A DNA stretch of 64,000 nt, from positions 94,486-158,485 of the forward strand of contig CALKXY010000012.1 of the NCBI GenBank assembly GCA_938003545.1. The letters run 5' to 3'. Position numbers and translations under genes: made by a program. Position 1 is the first letter of the stretch. Each line of letters begins with the position of its first letter. This DNA comes from an uncultured Caulobacterales bacterium. Its GTDB lineage: Bacteria > Pseudomonadota > Alphaproteobacteria > Caulobacterales > Maricaulaceae. The notes under the pieces are model-generated. The model was not told where the DNA came from. It was given only the letters and a program-made list of their open reading frames with translations, and made no database searches. Below, piece after piece: positions 8,301 to 20,300 of this stretch.

Positions 8301-11300
8301 ATCGAATGTGAGTGTCCCATCAGGATTGATCGTGAAGAGACCACCTGTTGAGCCTGCGACAGGCATGCCCACATTGGCTGGGTCACCGCCAACTTCAGTT
8401 ACAGTCAGCTCATCCTGATCTGGATCAGAGTCAGAGCCTGCAATGACAAACCCATTTATGGGTGCGCCTTCATTGGCTGTGAAGTCATCATCAACAGCAT
8501 CAGGCCCTGGGTTTGATACGACATATTCGAATGTATCTGTAACCACGCCGCCCTCGCCGTCATCGGCTGTGACAGTGATCGTATAGACACCGTCATCATT
8601 TGGGCCGCCTTGGCTAGCGGAATTATCGAGCGTGCCGACAATTTCACCTGTGCTTGGGATAATGCTCAGACCGTCTGGCAGACCTGTGACTGTATAAACG
8701 AGCGTGTCGCCATCCGGGTCGGATATCATAGTCGGAATAGAGACGTCGTCTCCATCTACCGCATCCATAGGTCCGACGGGCATGTCTACGACAGGGATTG
8801 GGTTCTCAATGACATAAGTCACAGTCGTTGTGAACGTCTCACCGCTTGGGTCTGTCGCTGTCACTGGGATTTCAAACACACCATTTGGCGCGCCTTGCGA
8901 CGCATCTGGGTTTGGTGTGCCGGAGATAATACCCGTGGTTGGATCAAACGTCAGGCCAGGTGGGAGATCCGCTGGTGCAATCGTCAAGGTGACGGCATCT
9001 GGGGAATCTGGATCACCGAAATATGGCGTCAAATCAAGCGGCGTGACAGGCGAGCTATCCGACCCTGTTTGTTCCGGAATGTAATCATTCGGGTCCAATG
9101 GCGGCACGCGTGGGTCTTGTGGATCCACAGGCACATCCGGATCACCCGGAGGCGTAGGAGGTTGCGTTGGGTCAACTGGGATCGGCGCATCATTTGTACC
9201 AGTAACTGTGATTTCAACAGTCGCTGTATCTGTTCCGCCTTCACCATCTGAAATCTCATAGGTGATCGTTGTCGTAACTGTTTCACCAACCGCAAGATTG
9301 TTGAAATCACCCGCTGGATCAAAGTCATATGTTCCATCAGGATTAATTGTGAATTCACCGCCAGTACTGCCTACAACAGGGCGTCCTACATTTGCAGGAT
9401 TTCCATCGACAGCTGATACGACAAGCGGATCACCATCTGGATCCGTATCATTTGGAGCCAAGACTTCACCTGAAATCGGTGTGTCTTCATCCGTTGCAGC
9501 ATCGTCATTTACGGCCACAGGTGCTGGGTTCGTAAACGTATACACAACAGGGCTGGTGACGCTTTCGCCGTCTGGGTCTGTTGCTGTAACATTTACAACA
9601 TAGACACCATCAGAGTTCGGTCCACCCTGAGAGGCATCCGCAGGCGGGGTGCCTGTGATGATACCTGTGACAGGATCGAGCGTCATCCACGTCGGTAAAT
9701 CAGGTGACGTAAATGTCAGCGGTTCACCATCAACATCAGAGAAAATCGTGCTCGTATCGAGCGGCAGTTGCTCTGCGCTATCTGGACCATTTTGTGGGGC
9801 CAGTGTACCTGTTACGATCGGCGCATCATTTGTGCCCATAACAGTCACGGTAACGGTAGCTGTATCTGTACCGCCCTCACCATCACTAATTTCATAGGTC
9901 ACGGTTGTGACAAGTGTTTCGCCTGCATCAAGACCTTCAAACTCACCATTAGTGTCAAACGTCATCGCGCCTGTATCATCAATTGTGAAGAGACCGCCTG
10001 CACTACCTGCGACAGGTTGCGCAACATTGAGCGGATCGCCGCCAACTTGCGTGACCGTCAAAGTATCGCCGTCAGGGTCAGTGTCACTGCCTGCAACAAC
10101 AAAGCCCGTAATCGTGGCGGCTTCATTCGCCACAAAATTATCATCAACGGCCACGGGTGGTGGGTTCGTGATCATATAGGTCACATTCGTTGTGAAGGTT
10201 TCACCGCTCGGGTCAGTTACAGTCACCGGAATGACATATGTACCTGGATCCATCGGATCTCCACCTTGGCTGGCGTCTGGCGTAGGTGTGCCGGAGATAA
10301 TACCCGTCACAGGGTCAAACGTTAGACCAGGTGGAAGATCCGTTGGATCGAGACTAATCGTCAACGGCTCCATTGGGTCTGGGTCACCAAAGAATGGCGT
10401 CAGATCAAGCGGTGTCGATGGATCATCGTCTTCACCTGTCTGAACCGGAATATAATTTTCTGGGTCGACGGGTGGCGTAAACGGAGTCTCTGGGTCCGTT
10501 GGGAAATCCGGGTTGTTCGGTGGTGCCGGTGGCTGTGTTGGGTCAACTGGAATTGGACCATCATTAACAGGCGTCACGTCAATCGTAACTGTCGCAACAT
10601 CTGTTCCGCCTTGGCCGTCACTGATCGTATATCCGAAGATAACAGGGCCAGATAAATCTGGGGTAGGATCAAGTGTAACCGTGCCATCTGAAAGAACTGT
10701 CAGCGTGCCTTGCGGAATGTCAGTCGGTGTCCCGACTGGAATAACCGTTCCATCAGGCAGAGCCACTGCATCAATCACCAGCGTATCACCATCAGGATCG
10801 CTATCATTATTATCAATGATATTGACCGTCACCGGTGTGTCTTCTGGTGTGGTGAATGTATCATCCACAGCCTCAGGCGCTGGATTCGTGACTGTGTAAG
10901 TGACGGGTGTTGTGAACGTCTCGCCGCTTGGGTCAGTCGCTGTCACTTGGATGACATATGTACCTGGGTTGGCGGGATCACCGCCTTGGCTGGCATCTGG
11001 CGAAGGTGTGCCAGAGATGATGCCTGTCGTAGGATCGAATGTTAGTCCATCTGGCAACTCAGCTGGATCAACAGACAATGTCACAAGATCACTGCCGTCT
11101 GGATCACCAAAATATGGCGTCAGATCAAACGGCGTTGTTGGGCTCGCATCCTCACCTGTTTGGGCTGGGATATAGTTCTGTGGATCGACAGGCGGATCAC
11201 GTGGATCATCTGGATCGGATGGATCCATTGGGTCACTTGGACCAGTAGGTTGTTCTGGATCGACAGGAATTGGCGCATCATTCACACCTTCAACCGTCAG

Positions 11301-14300
11301 CGTAACCGTCGCGTCAGACACGCCGCCCTGACCATCTGTGATTTGGTAAGTGAAACTATCTGTTCCGCTTTCACCTGCAGCTAAGTCTTCAAACTGACCA
11401 TTTGGATCATAATCATATGTCCCATCATCATTCATCGTCAGCAACGCACCACTTGGCAGTGTGATGACTGAACCTGAAGTGATCGGCGTGCCATTCACTT
11501 CGGCGACACTTAACATGTCACCATCTGGATCGGAGTCAGCGCCATTGCCATTATCAGGTAAGACGGAGTCTGACAGAACTGTATCTTCGTCTGTGACTTC
11601 CATATCATCAACCGCAATTGGAGCTGGGTTAGTAATTGTGACTTGGACAATTGTTGTAAACGTCAAGCCACTTGGGTCTGTAGCTGTCACTGGAACATCA
11701 TAGACACCATCAGTTCCGCCTTGGCTGGCATCAGGAGACGGGGTTCCAGACAGAACACCTGTGATTGGATCAAAGACAAGACCATCTGGCAAATCAGCCG
11801 GCTCAACGGACAAAGTTACAGCATCGCTTCCATCTGGATCACCGAAGAATGGCGTCAGATCAAGAGGTGTAAATGGCGCGCCATCTTCACCTGTTTGCGC
11901 TGGAATATAGTCTTGCGGATCAACAGGCGGGTCACGCGGATCTTGTGGATCAGACGGATCTGTTGGATCGCTTGGTCCTGGTGGTTGCGTTGGATCGACA
12001 GGGATCGGCGCATCATTGGCGCCTTCCACTGTGACGGTAACCGTTGCCAAGTCTGTTCCGCCTTCACCGTCACTAACGAGATATGTCAACGTCGTGGTTT
12101 CGGTTTCGCCGACGGCAAGGTCTTCAAAGTCACCATTCGGATCAAAGCTATATGAACCATCTGGGTTAATCGTAAATAGACCGCCGTCTGTGCCCGCTAC
12201 AGGCTGTCCGACAAGAGCTGGATCGCCATTAACCTCGGCAACCGTCAACGTGTCACCATCTGGGTCGCTATCAACACCATTGCCGGTATCATCAGCAATA
12301 ACAGACCCTGTGATAACAGGACCGTCTTCGCCCGCCGTCAACGCATCATCTTGTGCAATCGGGGCTGGGTTCGTGATTGTATAGGTCACATTCGTTGTGA
12401 ATGTTCCCCCATTTCCATCCGTCGCGACGACTGGAATTGTGAAGACACCATTGGTTCCACCTTGACTGGCGTCAGCAGATGGCGTTCCCGAAATAGTCGT
12501 CCCATCAAAACTTAGTCCTGGCGGTAAATCCGCTGGATCAATTGTCAATGTCACGGGATCACCATCTACATCATCAAAGAATGGCGTGATATCTAGAGGT
12601 GTCGAAGGACTGCTATCCAAACCTGTCTGCGGAGGGATATAATTATCTGGATCTGCAGGCGGATTCGGGTCTCCTGGTATTGTTGGGTTTGGTGGATCAT
12701 TTACCGCATCAACCGTAATCGTAACGGTTGCTACATCTGTGCCACCTTCACTATCCGTAACTGTATAGCCAAAGATAAAGTCACCGTTGAAATCATCAGC
12801 GGGATCGAATGTGACCGTACCATTCGTTCCAACTGTCAGAGTGCCCTCTGGCAGTATTGTGGCTGTGTCGAGTGCAATCACTGTACCATCGGGCAGAGCG
12901 GCCGCATCAACCGTCAATATATCACCGTCGGGATCACTATCGCTCCCGGAAATAATATCGACTGTAATCGGAGTATCCTCCAGCGTTGTATGAGTGTCGT
13001 CGGCGGCAATCGGCGCTGGGTTTGTAACTGTGTATTGAACGTTCGTTATGAAGCTATCGCCATTACTGTCGGTCACTGTGACTGGGATCGTATAAACCCC
13101 ATTCGTACCGCCTTGGCTGGCGCTGTTATCTAATGTCCCAGAGATCACACCATTAACAAGGGTCAGGCCGGGCGGAAGGTCCGCTGGCGTGGCGCTAAAG
13201 GTTACGACATCCGTCGCGTCAGGGTCCGTAAAGAATGTAGATAAATCTAACGCGGTTGGCGCGACATTATCTACACCAACTTGCGGTGGGATGAAATTTG
13301 TACGGTCCGCAGGTGGATTTGGATCGCCGGGAATTCCCGGTACAATCGGATCATTTTCACCTGTGACAGTATAGGTCACAACGGCTGTATCTGTTCCGCC
13401 CTCGCCATCATCTATTTGATAAACAATTTCTGTGACGCGAGTTTCGCCTACCGCAAGGTCTTCAAAGTCACCATTGGCGTCAAAGCTCGCCATTCCATTT
13501 GGCGCAATCGTAAAGAGACCGCCCGTGGACCCTGCAACGGCAGCAGATACGCCTGTGCCGTCTGTCGATGCCGCAAGTGCAGTGACGTCATTCCCTGTCA
13601 GAACACGCGTTACATTGATCGTGTCGCCATCTGGGTCACTATCAACATCGACGCTGTTATTTGCAAAGACATCAAATGTATCTGCCGTCTCAGATTCAGT
13701 CCCGCCAACCGTATCATTTTCGGCAATTGGATCGCTGTTTAGATCGCGGAAATCGAGATCATTTACGAGCGGTGTTGCTGTACCAACAGATGCATCTCCG
13801 TCCGCATCTGGCAATGTGCCATCCAGCGGAGTGATATCTTCATTGACGTTGAAACCGTCATTTATGTCGCCCGTCAGTTGTGTCTCAAACACATCAAACA
13901 AGCCATCACCATCGGCGTCTGTTGTTGCATCAGAAGCACCCGTTGCTGGTGCAGCACCAAGGCCTGCCTCTGATGTATCATTTTCGCCATCATTATCGGA
14001 GTCCGTATCTAGATAATCTGGTAAGCTGTCTGGCGTTGTAGCACCAGAATCTGTGTTTACTGGGGTTATAAGCGCATCAGCAGATGTCGCAGCTGCTGCG
14101 GTAGCACTCAATACGCCATTTACGCTACGTGCATCATAATTATCATCTAAGCCGTCACCATTGGCGTCAACCATAGCAGCGCCTTGTCCAGATGGCGCGA
14201 TGTAACCTGCAGTCGATTGCGCTTCGATATTGTCAGTGATGCCATCATTGTCGGAGTCGATATCGCAGTGATCCGCAATTCCATCTCCATCAGTATCACG

Positions 14301-17300
14301 GGCAACTTCTAACGCGAGCTGAATGCCATCAGATGATGGGGTTCGGTCTGGATCTAGCGTAACATTTAATTCAATAGTATCCAATGGCGTGCCATCAAGT
14401 GTGAAGAAACGGATCGTTACATCACCAGAGCCCTCAGCATTAAAGTCTTGGGCTTCTTCCGCTCGAGAGCCATCATTATCTGCTGGATCAATATCAGAGA
14501 GCGAAACACCGCCGCCACTCGTGTCAATTTCTAATTCAAAGGAAGAGACAACTTCCCAACCAATATTCGGGTTATCCGCAAAGTTCCATATCGTTTGATC
14601 AATTGAGTTAATGTGTAAATAGGCCTCACTTACGGGCGTTCCCGTAAAGTCGAATGTGACCTGATCTTCAACCAGACTTGGCAAATTTGCTTGACTAAAA
14701 ATAATTTCAAAAGACTCAAGTGGCAGACCTGTCAAAGGCGAGAATGCAGCATGATCAAATACATCCGTTCGTGGATTTGCTGGGTCTGTAGGAATTATTC
14801 CTCCATTGCTTGGCCGCGTAACCGTCACTTCCGTTCCAAATGAAGTTGTTCCGACAATACGGCCTGAAGTGCGAGGCGTCGTAAATGAAACCTGCTCAAC
14901 ACCTTCGTCAACATTTAGGATACCGTCATTGTCTTTATCAACGTCATTTACATCAGCTACGCCATCACCATCTGTGTCTAGCAAGTTAACTGACCGGAAA
15001 TCGAGATCTGATGGATCATTGTCGCCATCATTGGAAAGACCTACTGCCGTGGCAGGATCAACGTCAACAGTGCCATCCGCGTCGAGATATGTGACATCAG
15101 CAGGTAACGTACCGCCCAAGCCACTTTCAGCACTATCGAGCAAAGTATCGCCATCTGAATCAGTTGAGATATAGTCAGCTGTGCCGTCCATATCATCATC
15201 ATTTGGCGTTCCAAAATCACCGCCATGTGTTCCACTTGTGCCTTCAAAGACATCTAGGACACCATCGTTATCGCTATCAGCGGCATCGGCGGCGGCTGCG
15301 TCGGCTAATGTTGCCAGCGGAATTTGCGCATTTGTTGCCCGTGCTTCAATCGCATCAGCAATCCCGTCACCATCTGAATCAAGGTCAAGATAATCAGCTA
15401 CGCCGTCAGCGTCAGTCTGGCGCGGTGTTGTCCCTTGAGATGCTGCGCTTGTGTTATCAGCAACGTTGGCATCAAAAACATCTTGTAGACCATCATTATC
15501 TTGGTCTGCACCAGCCGCCACAGCGATTAACGCTTCTGCGTCATCAACATGGCCATCGTTATTCACGTCCGCGGCGATGCCCGCAACATTTCCGCTCTCT
15601 ACAAGATCAGAAATACCGTCATTGTCAGAGTCAAGGTCAAGGCTATTGGCGATTCCATCCATATCAACATCATCAATGGGACGTAAGAAAAGGAAGAAAC
15701 CACTCGTGATCATATTACCGGAACTACGATTCTCATCATCACTGGTAACTAAGATGTTAGAAACGTCTGACCCGAGGCTTTCCCAAACAAATCTTTCAGA
15801 ATTAGAGATTGGTCCTCCATCACGCACTACTGCATAAGTTGTAATTGTATTGGCAGCCACGTAACCCGTATCAAGCGTGCTTGTGAGGGTATAAGCCGAA
15901 CCATCTAAACTCGTCAGGCCGTCTCTTCGCCCATCTATCGTCACCGTGCCGCCATGCTCAAGCCGCAAGCCAACAGGCACTGAGCCTGTAATCGTAAATT
16001 CGACGCCCGGCGCTGCGCCAGGTCCAGTCAATAACAAACCTGTTGCGCTCGTGTGAACATTTTCAGCGCGGACAATAATACTGCCCGTTGGCAGTCCGTA
16101 CGCGGCGCTGACATCCACAGGACCCGTATCAAAAGCTACGGAGCTGTTCGGCACACCCAGATCGGCAGCCGTCAAGGCTCTAAATGTTGTTGTGTCTTCA
16201 ACCGTATCCAAAATACCATCATTGTCATCATCAATATCATCAGCATCAAAGATACCATCGCCATCTGTGTCGACACGCGTGTCTAGTGCATCTCGGAAAT
16301 CAACATCCGCTATCAACGGAATTGCAGATGCGGCATCCCCGTCACCATCAGGGAAAGTAATTGCGCCCGTCGCAATGGACTCATTGACGTTAAATCCGTC
16401 ATTCGCATCTGTGCCGCCTTGGGTCTCAAAGACGTCAAATAGGCCATCTCCATCTGCATCCGTTGTGGCATCGGATAAACCCGTTGCGAGCGTACCAGTA
16501 CCCGCCTCCACAGCGTCATCGGCGCCTTCGTCATCTGAGTTAGTGTCGCGGAAATCGGCTATGCCGCCACCGTCAGTATCAACAGGAGTAAGACCAATAC
16601 TACCCACGCCGTCTGCGGTACCAGTAGGTGTCGCGTCATAGCGATCATCCAGGCCATCATTATCGGCATCAAGCATGGCCATGCCAATGCCACTCGGTGC
16701 AATATAACTACCCGTTGCTTGCCCTTCAATATTGTCAGTTATACCGTCATTATCGCTGTCGATATCAAGGTGATCATTAATGCCGTCACCATCTGTATCA
16801 ACCGCAGACACTAAACCAAAGTTGATCGCGTCAATGGCAAGGAAGGTTGAAATATCTGCTGCATTCGGCCCGCCGCGATTTGTGCCATCACTCACGGGTA
16901 CAATGATAATGCGGTCGTAATTTTGAGTCGCGCTAAAGTTAATAATATACTCTTGCCATTCTGTTGTGTTAGAAATTTCAGGTGTTTCACCCAGAAAATC
17001 TACATCAGGATTGGCTTCTATGGTGTTGACATTCGACGTGTTCAATTGAGTAGGGTTAGTGGTGAAACCATTTACTCCCTCGACAATCGTGGATCCTGTC
17101 CGGATACCATAGATCACGAACTTACCAGGCTGGTTGAAGAACCCCCCCGCAGCATTGTCAAATGTCATCTGATGTGCGGCAAAGCTGATACCAACTTGTT
17201 GACCCGCCAAAACAGGAACATCGAGTTCAAGTTGAATCACCTCTTGGGCAAAATTCTCACCTGAGTGTAAACCCGAATATGCATCGCCCTCAAAGGCAGG

Positions 17301-20300
17301 TAAATGTGTCGTCGCCGTTGTACCAGACCCTTCGGTCAGACCGCTATTCGTGAAATACCCTGCTGATCCTGAAAAGTTTGAAAGCGGCGTGACACTGCCC
17401 GCTGGATAGGCCGCGTCAAAACCGTCCCTTTGCGACACAGGCAGAGGATTTGGCGCGGTTTCAAAAAATTCGCGGGTCCCTTGCGTGAGGAAAAATTCGT
17501 TAACATCCAATATGCCGTCATTATCATCATCAATATCATCCGCATTAATGACGCCGTCGCCATCCGTGTCTGCGGCAAGCGAAGCAATAAAGGCCGGCGA
17601 AGATAGAGAGGATGTGTTCGTTGGAGCCATTGCGCCAGAGTCATCCGATATAGTTGATGGCGGATTCGACGCTGTACCGTCTGTACCGTCCCAAACACGG
17701 AATTGAATTTCAGCTCCCCCTGAGAACCCTGCGTCAGGAATAAACCGAAGGATGGCATCTGCATCCATCAATAAGGCTTCGCCGTCGGGCACGGGTGTTG
17801 GATCTGTATTATCAGGATCACCGAGCTGGAAATTCGTCCATTCATGCCCTGGAATATCAGTACGTAAATACTGCCAAGTGCCCTCGGATTCATCTGCGAA
17901 GATGACCCCAATACCAAAGCTGGTTTGTTCAATATCCGTAACATCTAATTGAGCCAGTAAATCACTGACTGCGATTAGGCCTAGGTCAGCCGCCGTTTCA
18001 CCATTGGCGAGACGGTCAAGCACATTTGCCTCAGTCAAGCCATTAGACAGCAACGAGCTTTCTGGTGTGAAGGTTAAAATAGGCGTCGGAGTCGTACCAC
18101 TGGCAACGTCTTGAACGGCACCATTAGATGTTGGCGAAACGACGGGTACGGGCGCATCATTCAACGGCGTACCATTAATTGTCATCGTGGCGACAGCGTT
18201 TGAAAAAGCCGTTCCGTCATTTACGCTATAGGTGAAACTAGCATAATTCTCACCTAAACCATTCACTACTGGTACAAATGTTAAATCCGGAATATCGGCA
18301 ACTGCAATCACCTGCAACGGAGCGATGTTATCACCCCTAAGCAAGAGCCTGCCTATCATAGGCTGGCTGTCAATCCGCACGGACGTAAAGACATCCGCGG
18401 CATCTGTATCGGCAAAGTTAAAGTCTGCCGCTGTGAAAGTGTAGGACGAGTCTTCAGCAAATGTGACTGTACCACCCGTAGAGGTCGGCGCTGCATTATC
18501 TACTGTTGTATCTCGATAATCCAAATCGGCGGATAAAGGCACAATCGCGCCATCTATGGCGTCGCCACCATCAGGAAGGTAACCATTTGGCGCACTTAGA
18601 GGATCAGCTACGCCTTCATTGACGACAAAGCCGTCATTCGTATTTCCATCAATTGCGGTTTCATATTGATCAAAGAGGCCATCACCATCGGCGTCAGTTG
18701 TCGCATCGGACACTGTGCCATTGACGATTTCCGCCTGACCAAGCCCATTCTCGGCATTGTCTGTCAGACCATCATCATCTGAATCTGTGTCGATATAATC
18801 CGCATCAAGGTCGTTATCTGTATCAACAGCAATAACACCGTCGCCCGCACCAATCACAGCAGCCGCCGTTCCAGCGGTAACGGTGCGTGTGTCGTAATTA
18901 TCGTCCAAGCCATCTTGGTTCAGATCTGTGATGCCCGCACCTACGCCTGACGGCGCAATATAATCATCTGTCAACTGACCTTCGATATTATCGGTAATGC
19001 CATCATTGTCGGAATCGATATCGAGAGAATTGAAAATGCCATCACCGTCTGAATCCACCTGACCAGAAATATTGAAACTGTCAGGCAGCCCGCCAGTGGT
19101 AGCGTCAAATCCAGTATTCCCATAAACGAAACTAAAACTGCTAAGGTTAGTGAATTGGGCTGTCACAGCGTTGCGTACTGGTTGAGCAGGATCGGTCTCG
19201 TCTGATAATGAGAAAACATTTGTAGCCGTATCAGGGACTCCAGCGTCGTCTCGCCGACGGATAAGGTCGAAACCTGGAAGTTGACTACCACCCAGCACGA
19301 CACCGACAAAACCACCCTCTTCCAAGAGCGTGTTAGGTCCTGCATCAAAATTTACAGAATCTGGAACGCCTGTCTCAAAGCCCACGACATCAGTAATCGA
19401 AGAGTCCATAATTGAATCGACATTGTCCAGCGTGATAGCGAATACATCCAGTGTGACTGGCGTACCCATTGGATCTGTTGGTGTTGCAGACCCTGCTTCT
19501 ACGAATGTGACCTGCAAGGTCACATAAGGGTCGGCTTGACTAGGGGCGAGGGCAAGACTGCGCGTTGTGGCATCAAACCGCTCAAATGCTGGTATTTCAA
19601 CAATAGTGAAAATCGCATCGAGGTTTTGTCCATTCGCAGAACCGACATTAGGCACCAAATAGCTATCACCTGCCACAAGCTGTGTCAGGTCAGTCCCTAC
19701 AAGTATTTGGGGCGCAGCGTTGAAGTTCAAGGCGCTTTCCGCCTCCTCAATCACATCCAAAATACCATCATTATCATCATCAACATCAACAGAGTCGATT
19801 ATGCCATCACCGTCTGTATCTGTAGAATCTTCTGCGTCACGGAAATCAAGGTCCGCCGTTAAAGCGACAATACTGCCATCAATGGCATCGCTGTCACCAT
19901 CAGGAAGGTAACCATTTGGCGCACTTAGGGGATCAGCTACGCCTTCATTGACGACAAAGCCGTCATTCGTATTTCCATCAATTGCGGTTTCATATTGATC
20001 GAAGAGGCCGTCACCATCGGCGTCAGTTGTCGCATCGGACACTGTGCCATCGACAATTTCAGCCTGACCAAGCCCGTTTTCAGCATTATCTGTCAGACCA
20101 TCATCATCTGAATCTGTGTCGATATAATCCGCATCAAGGTCGTTATCTGTATCAACAGCAATAACACCGTCGCCCGCACCAATAACGGCTGCGGCCGTTC
20201 CAGCGGTGACTGTACGCGTGTCATAACGATCATCCAAACCATCTTGGTTTAGATCAATGATACTGCTGCCGACGCCTGACGGCGCAACATAATCATCCGT

